Of a DNA stretch of 64,000 bases, positions 11,742-24,753 are shown piece after piece. The notes below the pieces were generated by a model. That model saw only the letters and a list, made by a program, of their open reading frames with translations, had not been told where the DNA came from and searched no databases. This DNA comes from Prosapia bicincta. Lineage: Eukaryota > Arthropoda > Insecta > Hemiptera > Cercopidae. The DNA is taken from NCBI GenBank assembly GCA_036971475.1, contig JBAIZL010000002.1, positions 355,883,582 to 355,947,581 of the forward strand, written 5' to 3'. The position numbers and the translations under genes are program-made. Position 1 is the first letter of the stretch. The number at the start of each line of letters is the position of its first letter.

Positions 11742-12460
11742 CATGTCAGCAAAACCAATCACCGAGGGATACAAGAAACATACGAACAAATTAAGCGAAG
11801 ATATTATTGGCCCAATTTAAAATCACTAATCCAAAATTTCATAAATCAGTGTGACATATGTCAAAGAACCAAATACGACAGAATTCCCTTACAGATAGAA
11901 ATGAACTTGACACCAACAGCTGCAAGGCCTTTCCAGATAATTCACATCGACACTATCTCTTTAGAAAAGAATTCGTTTATCAGCATTGTCGACAGTTTCA
12001 CAAGGTATGCTCAAGCTTATCGCTTGGGAAGCTCTCAAGCTACAGAGATTGCAGACAAGTTATTAGATTACTTTGCGCAGTTCTGCTTACCAACAGTTAT
12101 TATCTCAGACAATGGAACGGAGTTTAATAACAGAATTGTGAAGGAGATATTAGACCTGCATAAAATCAAAATCCATTTTATCAGTACACAAAACCCCCAA
12201 TCAAACGGATTATGTGAAAGATTCCATTCCACCTTAATAGAACACATAAGGCTGTTAAATAATCAAATCGAATTTAAAAAAGACAGTATAATTAAGAAAG
12301 TTAAATATGCTATAATTGCCTATAACCATAGCATACATTCAGTCACAAAATTAACGCCGTGCGAAGTCTTATTTGGACACATAAATTCAAAAAATTTATT
12401 AGATATAGATTTAGAAAAACAAATTGTAAATGACTACGTTTTAAACCATAAGGAAAAAAC
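11742..12460 (+). other. Integrase domain of pol, DD35E intact
   Basis: A zinc-binding H-x5-H then C-x2-C region (C-D-I-C-Q near 11850) precedes the core. Catalytic residues are the Asp in H-I-D-T-I, the Asp in S-D-N-G-T-E-F and the Glu in C-E-R-F-H, with 35 residues between the last two. All three are present and the frame is open through to 12788. Confidence 0.92.
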
Positions 12461-12788
12461 AAAAATACTTTACGAAAACAATAGGGATAGCAATCAAAGA
12501 ATTAAAGAAAAAGTTTTAGAAAAAAGGAATGTAAACAAAGAACCACTTCCAGAAATACCATCTGAAGTTTATATAAAATCAGTTCAGAAGCAAAGCAAAA
12601 CTAAAAACAGATATAGTAAGGAAGAAATAGCTTCGATAGATAAAGAAAGAAAAACTGGAAAACTAAAGCCTAGACATCATAACACAAAAGACAAAATACA
12701 TTTGTCGAAAATTAAAAGGCCTAAGAAGATAAAAAATGTAATTAATGACCAAAATCCTTCTTGTTCATATTCGACACAATCAAATTAA

Positions 12789-13554
12789 AATCCCTACCAT
12801 ACCTTTGTCCACTGGTTCTATGCAAGAAACTTTATTAAACTTTTAAACAACATTGTTTTTATTAATTGTATGTGTTACAAACTTTTGTAATTAATTAAAT
12901 GATATGTGACTAATTATGGTAATAAATATTGTTAATTATTTGAAATATGTTAATCACAAAAAGAAATGTAATTGAAGAAAATTAGAAACTATACTCTTAA
13001 AGAGATAACAAAACAAAAAGAATTCTTATAAACTGACTAGAATCCTTATCAAATCTATAACAGGCAAGTTGAATGTAAATGATGGAAAAAATTATGAAAA
13101 ATTATATAAAACTTTTATTGTAATCAATGTAAATTTTGTAGAACAAAAATTAGATTCTGATAACAATTGTATATGTTATAAACATTTTGTATCTATCCTA
13201 TGATAGAAAAGACTCATTATAAATTGTATTAATCAATTCCAAATACTTTTGCTCAGTTGAATTATAATGAACAGAAAATTAGACTGTAAAATGCCCATCA
13301 TCAAAAACAATAACGCCTACAAACTATGAGGATACTGCGTTGGAAATCGCACACAACCTATTTAACTGGATCTTGGAAATCAACCTTTGCCTGGTGACTT
13401 TCTCCAGTGAAGAGGACTTCAACCCATGCCGAAAATTGCCCTTTACGGAGGCCTATTCAGCAGCTTATATACTTCACCCTCATCAGGAAGAAGAAGAAGA
13501 CTTCACCAACGCCGAAACTTCGCCAACCCCCGAAGTTCTCTTTAGGGATGGAGG
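12789..13554 (+). other. 3' untranslated part of the LTR element, with polypurine tract
   Basis: This stretch is too short for an envelope gene. Its only open frame (13340-13564, 74 codons) runs into the LTR and has no family resemblance. A GA-rich run lies near 13489-13501. The polypurine tract AGGGATGGAGG at 13544-13554 abuts the 3' LTR and would prime plus-strand synthesis. Confidence 0.75.
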
Positions 13555-13845
13555 AGTTATATAAACATTTTATGTGAACATTTCATAATTAAATGCGTGC
13601 TAGGAAAATTCCTGCTTACGCAGCTTTAGTATTATATAGGTGTGAGAACAGAGCCCCGGCAATGTGTAAGTCGCCTCTGTATCGCACAGACGTTTTCCAC
13701 TCCGATTGAGTGCATATCAATTGTATTGTTTTATTAAGTAAAATTTATGTAACAGTTTTCTAAATTAATTGTTTATTAAATTCAAAGGTTTGTAAAAATA
13801 AAAATCATTTTTAAAAACCTTTCTTGCTTAATATAAAACGTAACT
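13555..13845 (+). repeat. 3' LTR
   Basis: This is identical in length to the 5' LTR (291 bp), with three substitutions at 13662, 13771 and 13808. It ends TAACT and is followed by TAAA and then the (TA)n tract. Confidence 0.95.

Positions 13846-13848
<3 letters not shown>

Positions 13849-13882
<34 letters not shown>
13849..13882. repeat. (TA)n microsatellite at the right flank of the LTR element
   Basis: This pure TA tract continues the microsatellite interrupted by the LTR element. Confidence 0.9.
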
Positions 13883-13884
<2 letters not shown>

Positions 13885-14073
13885 ATAAACAAAGACTTTC
13901 ATAAAAAAGAATATTTTATTTTACTTCATAAATTTATTTTAAACTAAAGCTTTTCACTGATGAACAGGATCAGCATTTTCAAAACTCATTTAGTACGGTA
14001 TAGTTCTGTGGCTACATTAGGATATAATTGAACATATATATTTACCAAGAAAAAATAATTTCACCTGAGAATT

Positions 14074-14078
<5 letters not shown>

Positions 14079-14136
<58 letters not shown>

Positions 14137-14302
14137 TTTCACTATGTGTACTTAAACAGAATCTTACTTGGTATTTATGCGAGTTAACTTTCAAAGACTG
14201 GTCTTGTCTCCATCAAACTCGCATAAATACCAACTAATATTTTTGTTTAAGTAGATATAGTGAAAGTGATAAGTGAATACAAGAAAACAGTGCTGCAAAG
14301 CT

Positions 14303-14354
<52 letters not shown>
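14079..14354. repeat. Hairpin (55-bp arms) between two (TA)n tracts
   Basis: The arms at 14132-14185 and 14216-14270 are near-perfect reverse complements, both including CACTTTCACTAT and GGTATTTATGCGAGT. The loop is about 30 bases. The left flank is (TA)n at 14079-14131 and the right flank, after about 36 bases, is (AT)n at 14307-14354. There is no coding content. It looks like a small foldback element or the hairpin end of a larger one. Confidence 0.65.
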
Positions 14355-14357
<3 letters not shown>

Positions 14358-15530
14358 TACATTTCTCTTTTAAATAAAAAAAAGATTTTGAATAAGTCAG
14401 TCAGTCAGGGTAGAAGAAACTGTTGTTTTTGCTGCGGTTGTCTTCTTTACCATTGCCTGCAGCTTCTATCGATATCAGGGCTGATAGTAATTATCTGATA
14501 AGAAATATGGAGTATTTTAAATTAGGAAGAAGTCTTATATAGTTGGGAAATTTATAAAGTGTTGTAGCATGGAAAAATGATTTTATATAAACTAGGGAAG
14601 AGTTTTTATTTGTTTTGTTTTGGTATAAACAGAATAGGCTACACTTAAAAATTATGTGTTTTATTAGGTAATAATGACAGTTGAAAATAAATTGCAGTAT
14701 AAGATGGATTAAGGTACAGTCCCTTTGCAGATGTATGATCATGGAATTAACGTGTGTAGTTACATACCTGAGGTAGACGGAATCTATATCGGGATAGTAA
14801 ATAGGCGTCGCTTGTATGAAAACGTGCAAATAAGGGTAGGTGGAATTGCGTGTGACTAAGGATATCCATGGTACTAAGAATTAAGGAGAATTATAGCATA
14901 CCTGAAGCACATATACACTCAATCTGGGTGAAGAGAACTATCTACCAAATATTTTGTGAATCTTATATATCTATAACAATTTTCTGAAAGCTAGTAATTA
15001 AGTGCACTTCTTTCCAAAGTTACCATGATTTAGACAAGAAAGTTATCGTAATATTAGTATATATTTGTGCGTATAAATTTGAGCAAATATTTTTGAATTT
15101 CCAGACATCTTAAAACAATTTCCATCTTAGTTTCCGGCTTACATTTACCGCAACAGTACTATTTTTGGTTTACAACCGCAACAGATTTTGGCCACCCTAA
15201 ACTCTACCTGGGTTGCTTTGTCTTCGCCAAGTGCCAAACCCTGCAAAGGGTCACAATACATATTTCACAAACTATACTTAGCTAGTCATATTTACAATTA
15301 GGCCTACATATTTTTCGCATAGGTCGGCTCACTCACACAAAGGCAAAGAATTAAGGACGGGCCGCATTCATTCTGGGTTTTATCCTGTTCTGAGTAAAGT
15401 TTCAAAGTGTTGCCGCGAAAGTACAAGTACTTTCGTACTAGTACTTTTGTACTAGTACACCCGGCAAAAAAGTTGACGTTTCCGATTCCATACCTAGCCC
15501 TTCAATTTTTAATATAGATTTACCAATTAT
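14355..15530. other. Non-coding stretch
   Basis: I see no gene. A short cluster of GTACTAGTAC-type palindromic repeats lies at about 15422-15462. Confidence 0.35.
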
Positions 15531-17005
15531 AAACGACGATGGCACGCCGTGACATTAAAACGGGTTAATTATAAACTATATTTTGACAGTGTTCTGTTGC
15601 ATGAGAAATTATTTGATTTAGTTATAAGTGACGGTATCTTTGCTATGTGGATAGTTCATCTGTGTTGAGTATAGTTGCGATCAGACCCACACATCAAGGT
15701 AAAGGCTTGATTATTTTTTTTAAACTACATTTTTTATAGACTATAAATTTTATATTAACATAATAAATTTAAAGAAATGTTTTTAATCAATTCATTTGTT
15801 TTATCTTTATATGTTTAGTTAAGGTTTACCAAGCAATACATTTTTTTATAACTTTATATTTTCTATATTGTAGGATAAAGTGGATTGTACGCTTTCCCTC
15901 CACTGTAATCGGCTACAGGCCCACACATTAACCACTATAACAAGTAATAATGTTTTTGTAAAAAAACCAAATTACTAATGTTTTTTATAATCACGTATAG
16001 TAAATGTCAATGTAATAAGGATTAGCTTACAGCGCGACCAAATACAAAATTTTCCGACCACTCCGAGATGAGGAAACTTGTTTATGTAAACAAATAACAC
16101 ATAATGTGAAGATAAAACTCTGAAATTCATAAGTCATTCATAAAATTTATCCAGTTATGTTGACTTAAATTCTGAATTCGATTAAGCAAATGGTATTTCA
16201 TTAATCAATGTTTAAAGTTAAGGCAATGATTGAAAACCTAAAAATAACGGTACATTTTTTTCTTTTTTGGTATAAAATATATTAGAGTTTAAAAAAGTTA
16301 TAAAAATTACATAGTGCTCGTATAATTAAACGACAAGAATAATGATGCTATTGATTTTTATTTACCTCTTTTTTGTAGTATTTAGAGGCGTTCCAACTCA
16401 ATATAACGAGAAGTTATAATTTACCGTTTTGTTTCGAATAACCTACTCAATTCATTGTTTTTTAAAAGTAAAATAGTGGTGGAAACATTGCCGCTTTTAA
16501 ATGAAGTATGCAAAGAACTTTTATTCATAGAAATGAAATAAGCTGTGTTACTGCAAAGTGCATCATAAAACCTAATAATAAATACATACAGGCATTAATA
16601 AGGTGAAAGTTTTCATTTAGCAAATTACTCCTTTCAATTTAAAAAAATACTATTTCTGTTCATTATTAACAATTAATTATCTAACAACCACAATTACATA
16701 ACTTGATGTTATAAAACGTACTCAATGTATTTACAGTATTGTGTTAAAATATTTACATATTAATGATAGGTCTTACATAATAATATTGTTACATTACTTT
16801 ATGGTCACTTACAGATTAATAATATAAAAAAAAGTACATAAATTATTGTTCATATATGTAGTCTATATCCATAGGAAGTAATTTACTTTGCTCTTGAAAA
16901 AGATGACATGAGTAAATGAAAACAATGTAGCAGGTAGGCTAAGTGAAAATCAATATAGTATTACTGTAATTTGTTTACTGTTATCAGTAGTAAATAGTGT
17001 AAAGA
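15531..17005 (+). repeat. Long inverted duplication, right arm
   Basis: This matches the reverse complement of 1430-2165. The match runs from about 15531 to 15876, skips about 730 bases, and resumes from about 16613 to 17005. The extra segment is either an insertion in this copy or a deletion in the other. No coding frame is present. Confidence 0.65.
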
Positions 17006-18520
<1,515 letters not shown>

Positions 18521-19193
18521 CAAAACCAGCTAACCCATTATTGGCAATAGCATATTTTGGGACAAGTGCAAATTTAGTTCATAACTTGTTTCATTTCCTG
18601 GCTATAGTGTTTAAAGAAGCAAAAGAAAAATAGCTTCATATTAGAGCCAACTTTTGCAGCATTTAAATATGTTACATTTGTTGGTAAATTAACAATTAGT
18701 AATTTAAATTTGTTGGTAAATTCAATTATAAGAACTCTTGGGGGCTGAGGGCCTTGGTGAGAGTCCAAGGACGAGGTGTGGGTGGAAGTGCTCGCAGGTC
18801 ATTTTCAAAAACATTGACCCTTAAAATTCTGCTGACTAATCGTTTTGGAACATTATTTTGTTACTTATTAATAGTTTTTAATATATAGTAAAAATAGCTA
18901 CAACCGGAAATAGGGCAGTCATGGAAGTATGCTAATAGGGTTGTCTAAGGGTTGGCTGCGATTTGAAGCCCCAATAAGAGGTGACTGAGCCTGATGTTTT
19001 CTAGAGGCCTAATAAACAATTTCTATCTAATACTCAAGTGCTAGCTTACAAAACGTGACCTATAGCCGTTGCCATAAGTGTTAATGTCACATCCGACTGT
19101 TCTAAAGGACTAGAGTGGCTATAACAGGATAAACGTTTACTCATTTAGAATTATTTATATTTTAATATTAAAAAAATATTTACAGATTTATTT
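18521..19193. other. Non-coding stretch
   Basis: I recognise no gene, RNA or repeat here. Confidence 0.3.
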
Positions 19194-19400
19194 TAATAAA
19201 TAATACACTCAAACTCTAAAGATAAATACTTTTTTCCAATCTTATGTAGACGTACATTTCGGATACAATGTAACCATCCTCAGAGACATGACACATAATG
19301 TATTGTCGTGTTTTTGAGGATGTTTACATTGTACCTGAAATGTACATAATACTAGAGTAAAAATATTTGTCTGTTTGAGGTTGTGTGTATTATTTATTAA
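19194..19400. repeat. Foldback element (MITE-like), arms of about 90 bp
   Basis: The left arm 19194-19285 and right arm 19310-19400 are reverse complements with around 80 percent identity, and they meet around a loop of about 25 bases. Both ends read TTAATAAATAATACAC-like. A relic of the same arm occurs at about 3770-3835, so the family is dispersed. Confidence 0.6.
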
Positions 19401-20454
19401 TAATACATCACAGTAAAGTATTCTAAGTAACTAATTTGGTTAATTTTAATATATTTTTCTAAACATTTATCTGGATAAAATTCTAAATGTATTACAACTA
19501 ACATATTTAGTGTACGAATAACACAAGTACAGTTTTGGGTGTTGCTTGGATTAGAGATTTTGAAATGGAAAGTTGGTAGGCTTGTACTGTCTCAAATTTA
19601 GTTAAGTTTAAAGCACATGTTTCTTAAATACGTTTTTCACCATACTAACATGATGATTATATTAAAATATGTTTTTATCCAATAGCATAAGTGATATCCC
19701 AATTTATTTTTAAAATATAAAAAATTGTTGAACTTGGAAAATCTGTCTTCCAATTATTGTCAATTTTTAAATATATCTAAAAGGTAAAATTTAAATATAA
19801 TTTAATTTATTGTAATGTTTCTAAAATTAATGTTTTAAGTTTTATATTATATTTAATATATTAATATACTATATATATTTTTTGTATTTATATAGAATAA
19901 TTTTAAATTTTCTTCTTTATTTTACAAATCTCATTTCATGTATGAAATTTCAATTATATAATTTAGTTTCTCTTTATTTTTAAGGAATTAACTGTATTCC
20001 ATTTGGTATACAACATAAAAAACCTCTGATTGAGCAACGCACCCTAAATGTCTCATTGTATTATTGTTAATTATTTTTCTGTAATTTTTTTTACGTTATA
20101 CATGGAGTACAGAATTCATATTTTACTATCGATTGTTCTATTAAGCTAGTTTATCAATATTCAATATTTTATCTATAATCAGTACAGTAAACACAAACAG
20201 AAGTTTAAATGTCACTTTGCTACCAGTTAAACTTATATTTTTGATGACGTATCTGTGAAAAATTAAATTCTATTCTGGTATGTCTAATTACTATGGAACA
20301 CAGTTTTCACTATCTTTGCTCACTTTATTTTGTTTACCCTTGTTGGTTGTATTAATATATTTGATATACACTTCAGTTGTTCATGTTGGTCGTGTGTATC
20401 ACTTTGGCAAGTGTATTAGTATTATTCTTTACTATATGCATCAATTTAACACAA

Positions 20455-20457
<3 letters not shown>
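19401..20457. other. Very A+T-rich non-coding stretch
   Basis: I see nothing that can be supported. The 77-codon frame at its right end runs into a TA microsatellite and is not gene-like. Confidence 0.35.
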
Positions 20458-20504
<47 letters not shown>

Positions 20505-20540
20505 CATATATGATATATATATATATATATATATATCATA
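20458..20540. repeat. (TA)n microsatellite, two blocks
   Basis: (AT)n at 20460-20499 and about 20513-20536 are separated by a short palindromic CATATCATATATGATATA segment. Confidence 0.85.
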
Positions 20541-21019
20541 GTTCCCCCTGTATAACAATTTGATACAAGACTGATATGCTTCTAATTCTGATCTTACGAG
20601 CATATGAATTCAATACAAGGCTGCCATCCTTGATAGTCATGTAGCATTTGTTCACAACTTGGCAGAGTGTATCGATTTAATACGTAGATTCACGTCCCTG
20701 TTACATGCGTCTATCTGTTGGATACATTTAAATTTGCTAATACTATTTGTTAAAAATACATTGTGGTTAAATATTAATAACTCTTGGTATTGGTACGTTA
20801 TTTCTTGGAAAATGGTTACTTTTTAACTGCAAAGTGCATGAGGATAGAATCAAAAAGTATTGTGGTAACCAGGTTTTTGAGAATTTATTATTAGTTTGGT
20901 AATGTTTTACTCTACCTTTTGTTTTTTTATTGCATTTAGCAGTGACTTAAAATGTTACTCACTAAGTTTATAATGTTACAGAATCTTAACATACATAGTA
21001 TAATCTCTTGTAGAGGCTA

Positions 21020-21070
21020 ATTTAGCCTCAGGTGGTGATATTGTTGGACTAGCACATGGTTCGAATCCAT
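21020..21070 (+). other. tRNA-like fragment (A-box-like plus B-box)
   Basis: GGTTCGAATCC at 21058-21068 is a perfect pol III B box. About 30 bases upstream, TTAGCCTCAGGTGG resembles an A box. No full cloverleaf or anticodon arm can be drawn. It could be a decayed tRNA, a SINE head, or chance. It lies just upstream of the gypsy remnant. Confidence 0.25.
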
Positions 21071-21139
21071 ACAACGGGTATGATATTACAAACCAAACAT
21101 GGTTAAAAGTACTAAAAGCAGAAAGGCTACATTTCAAAG

Positions 21140-22447
21140 TTGCCAGATCAAGGCTTCATCAAAATAGAGATATTTTTTCAAATAGTCATCACACGAAGCT
21201 TTTGGTTGTCAAATGCAAGAAGAAGTTTAAGGAAAGTTTTAAAAGATGTTAGTATTGTAGCTAATCCTATTAATTTCAAAGACAAATTAAATGTAACTAA
21301 TGAATTTGCAGTTATTTCAGAATAATTTAAAACTTTAATGAAAAATATTAACGAATTAAAAGATGATCCTAGAGTAATAGACACAGTTAGATCAGATACT
21401 ATATAAATTCATTTGACAACCAGATGTAATGTTTTGTTAAAATTTAAGATCGAACAGCAGATGAGGAATGAAATTAATGAAATATTAAAAAGGTTGAATG
21501 ATTTAAATTAGGTATTAAGTGAATTGAATGTAGATGTAAGTTTAAAGGTAGAAGCAGTACGAAAATTATCCGAAGAAAACATATCGGAGGAAAATGTAGA
21601 AGATGAAATCATGAACCCTCAATAACATACAATGTAGCTAATATCTGTACTAATGTAAGACCCCTGAATGCAGTGTTCGATTTCAGATTATATAATAAGC
21701 TGACAAACCCATTAGAGAGATATCTCAAAATGTTTATTACAACAGATGGTTTAGTATCTAAAAAACTATGAAATTTTATTAAAGTAGTATTGAAATAAAA
21801 AAAATGAAGTAAAGCTTTCTGATAATCAAATCCTAGAACTGGGTATGAAGTATGCAACCTTTCCAATGTTGGACAAATTATTGTTAGCATTAGAGCAGAA
21901 TAATAATTTAAGAGAGTTTCACCAGAATATTTTAAAAACGTTTATACCTATTAATCTTAGGGAAAATTTAAAAAGAGACTTGATTAACAGACCTCAAGGT
22001 ATGGGTGAACCCCGGCCTCTTTATGTGAAATCTTTGAAAGAAAATAATGGATTGTTGTTATGTGAATATTCTGAAAATGATTTAGTAGAACTAATTAAAT
22101 TAGGCATGAATCCAGAAACCAGGAATAAGTTGTCATTCATTAAGGACCCTACATGTTTAAATGATTTTAACGAAATGTCTGTGCAAATACAAAATATAGC
22201 TTACAATGATCATGTCAGAAGTAGAAATAATGAACAACAGTTCAGGGCATTTCAGAAGTTTAATGTGTATGGTAATTCTAGTAATGGTAACAATAACAAT
22301 AATAATTCTAACAATAACAATAGTAATGATCGCTATCAAAGACTACCTCATCATAAAAATTATAATCATAAAACAATAAAATGTTTCAAGTGTGGAAAGT
22401 TAGGTCACAAAGCTAATGTGTGTAGAACCAATACAAAATCTAAATAA
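21140..22447 (+). pseudogene. gag: gag remnant of an old Ty3/gypsy element
   Basis: One frame carries gag-like sequence through several stop codons. The last open piece, from 21845, is 200 residues and ends in a CCHC zinc knuckle, C-F-K-C-G-K-L-G-H-K-A-N-V-C, at about residues 180-193. An Asn-rich linker encoded by AAT/AAC repeats precedes it. The zinc knuckle shows that this is a different lineage from the LTR element at 7.3 kb, whose Gag lacks one. Upstream pieces (about 21140-21325 and 21460-21600) are in the same frame and Lys/Glu-rich, as expected for a nucleocapsid precursor. No LTRs were recognised. Confidence 0.65.
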
Positions 22448-23028
22448 GAGGGAGGCGTTCATTAGGGATACCTCCCGAAACATTGTAAAAAATAAATTTA
22501 ACAGTAAGTATAAAGGTCACTCACAAGTCAATTTTAAAATAAGTGATAAAATTAATAATAATTGGGATCAGGTCAACCATTGCCAATATAATTGTAAGAG
22601 AAAAGTAAACAATAAAAATAATGTTTTAGATAACAACTTTAGAAACAAAAATAAATGCCTCAAAGTTTTGAAAATGGTGAAACATAAAAAATGGACGAAA
22701 ATCCAACCTAAAATAATTATGTTACCATCCAAAGATGTAAAAATATATAGAAAAGGCAATAATAGTGAAGCCCTAATTGACACGAAGCTCTATTAATTTA
22801 GTTAGTGAAAAGTATATTCGATAGAATAAATTGCTAAACAAAATAACAATTTATAAGTCAGATATGGAAACCATATTAGCTACCAATAACGCCGAAATAA
22901 AAGTAAAAGGTTTTTGCATTCAAAAAATAAAACACTTCAGTTGGTATGTAACATTTTATATTGTAAATAACGTAACATGGCCGCTGATAGTAGGAACTCC
23001 ATTCATCAATGATACATTATTGGGTTAG
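22448..23028 (+). pseudogene. Protease region of the old gypsy element, frame-shifted
   Basis: Near 22773 the sequence encodes A-L-I-D-T, the start of an aspartic protease active site. The glycine of D-T-G is lost at a frame change and the next block, S-S-I-N-L-V-S, continues in another frame. The piece 22831-23028 ends with P-L-I-V-G-T-P-F-I, matching the second conserved protease segment. The order and spacing to gag and RT support the call. Confidence 0.55.
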
Positions 23029-23123
23029 TAATATACATATCAAAACAAAAATGCTATTTTAATTTTGATCCTACTATAAAAATAAAAATTAATAATTTTA
23101 AATCATTAATCAATAACAACATA

Positions 23124-23836
23124 ATGAGTAATGGTAAAATACAAATAGGTAGTCCTGAAGGAATTAAAGAAATTGAAGCAATAGTAAGACAATTCCCTAA
23201 TGTATTCACAGATAAGATTGGCAAGGTCTTAAATTTTAAATTCGACTTCAAAGTAAAATCAGATGAAATTGTAAAAGTTAAACAATATCCCATCAGTCCA
23301 CCTAAAATTAATATTCTACAAGGAATAATAGATGATTTATTAGCACAAGGAATAATTGAGCATTCCACTAGTCCATATTTGAGTCCTTCATTTTTAGTTT
23401 CAAAGAGAGATAAGCATAGACTTGTAGTGAGTTATGACAAAATGAACCAATTGATAGAAAGAGTTTCACATTCTATCGGCGACATGGTCGATTGTTATTT
23501 AAAAAGTATTTTAGTTGTATTGATCTTTGTAACAGTTTCCACCAGATACCGCTTACCGAAAGTAGCAAAATGTATACAGCGTTTTTAACACCTTTCAGGC
23601 AATATAATTACACGAGAAATCCATATGGTTTGCATGTAGGCAGTGGAATATTAAGATCGTATATTGAGAGAACGTTTAGTGATATAAAGTTGAAATACAT
23701 GCTAAACTTTGTTGAATACACCCTTATCTATAGTAATAGTTTAGAAGAACATCTAAACCATGTAAGAGAAGTAGCTAGTAGATTGAGTAAAAGTAAATTT
23801 CATAAAATAAATAATCATCTTGAATTCACTGATTAA
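23124..23836 (+). pseudogene. pol: Reverse transcriptase remnant of the old gypsy element
   Basis: The first piece (23124 to about 23480) has L-L-A-Q-G-I-I-E-H-S-T-S-P-Y and R-L-V-V-S-Y-D, the early RT blocks. The second (23492-23836, other frame) has I-D-L-C-N-S-F-H-Q-I-P-L and the palm region. The catalytic Y-x-D-D position reads F-V-E-Y, so activity is lost. Homology stops at about 23836 with no RNase H or integrase. The element is thus 3' truncated as well as shifted. Confidence 0.75.
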
Positions 23837-24596
23837 ACTAAATTTAAACTACTTAACTAAGTGAATAAGTAATTGCTTAGTTGCTGACGCGTTTCAAAAC
23901 ATTCGTTCCTTTTACAAAGCTAACCCTTATCTTCTACGATTTTTTTCGATACATTCCCGAAGATAATTTTTTTTATTAATTTGTTACTTGTTCTTTATTT
24001 GTTTAGTTGTTTAGATGATTTGATATTTTAAAATGTTCAAAGAATTACATATAAAGCTGGATAAATGGGTTTTATGTATTGACCTATAAAAAGAAATATT
24101 GAAAATAATCGTATGTACTTTACAATTAGTACTGGAAGAAATAGTTCAATACAGTAAAGAATTCTTCAGCGGAAGTGATTTTTAGAATAAATTTTCTTTG
24201 AACAAACGCGTTTAACTGTTATTCAATACAAACTATTGGGGCATTTAGACATTCTAGTTAAACAAATATACTGCGAATAATTTCAAAACACTACAATAAT
24301 TAAGAATGATGACACCCCGGAACCCAACAAATATACGTGTAAAGAGAAGGGTGCCCTCCCTAAGGGCTGTATCCTTGGATGTGCAGGTTTGCTTATTTTA
24401 TTTGCATTATGCACAACTGTGACAAACTACTTAGCCCGTAGTTGTTGGCGTTATTGTTTTTATAAATCTTGCCTTCAATAGAATTTGGTAATTGTACATA
24501 GCAGCAGACATTTTCTACAAAACGATTACTTGTTTTGTTATTTATTATATCAAACGATATTTTAAAAGAACTTCATATTTTTTGTAAGTTGGAAAT
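23837..24596. other. Non-coding stretch
   Basis: Nothing is recognisable between the gypsy remnant and the repeat that begins at 24597. Confidence 0.35.
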
Positions 24597-24634
24597 AATT
24601 GTTTATGTTAATAGCACTTTTAGTGAAACCATTA

Positions 24635-24683
<49 letters not shown>

Positions 24684-24684
24684 A

Positions 24685-24753
<69 letters not shown>

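Larger units (their letters stand above)
8942..12788 (+). pseudogene. pol: pol of the LTR element (PR-RT-RH-IN), three frame breaks
   Basis: The polyprotein lies in the -1 frame relative to gag and would be about 1,280 residues, typical for the family. Domain order is aspartic protease, reverse transcriptase, RNase H, zinc-binding region and integrase. The frame changes at an eight-A run (10097-10104), a five-C run (10304-10308) and a six-A run (10602-10607). The four pieces run to about 10111, about 10328, about 10648 and 12788. All visible catalytic motifs are kept: D-T-G, Y-L-D-D, D-A-S and DD35E. Such a pattern suggests either very recent inactivation or homopolymer errors in the assembly. 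The tail beyond integrase is Lys-rich. Confidence 0.9.
7282..13845 (+). mobile_element. LTR retrotransposon, Ty3/gypsy, 17.6/297-like, near complete
   Basis: The element spans two 291-bp LTRs, a serine-tRNA primer-binding site, gag, a pol with protease, reverse transcriptase, RNase H and integrase in that order, and a polypurine tract. LTR ends form the inverted pair AGTTA/TAACT. The flanks are TATA on the left and TAAA on the right, fitting the TATA target preference of insect 17.6/297-type elements. LTR divergence is 3 in 291, so insertion is recent. No env-like frame lies between pol and the polypurine tract; that gap is only about 0.77 kb. Breaks are an in-frame TAA near the gag start and three single-base frame changes in pol, all in homopolymers. 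Confidence 0.93.

Noticed and set aside
11858..12127. Overlapping 89-codon frame inside integrase
   Set aside because: It is a shadow of the pol frame, which carries the DD35E residues.
13340..13564. 74-codon frame before the 3' LTR as an env remnant
   Set aside because: It is short, runs into the LTR, and shows no signal peptide, membrane segment or family motif.
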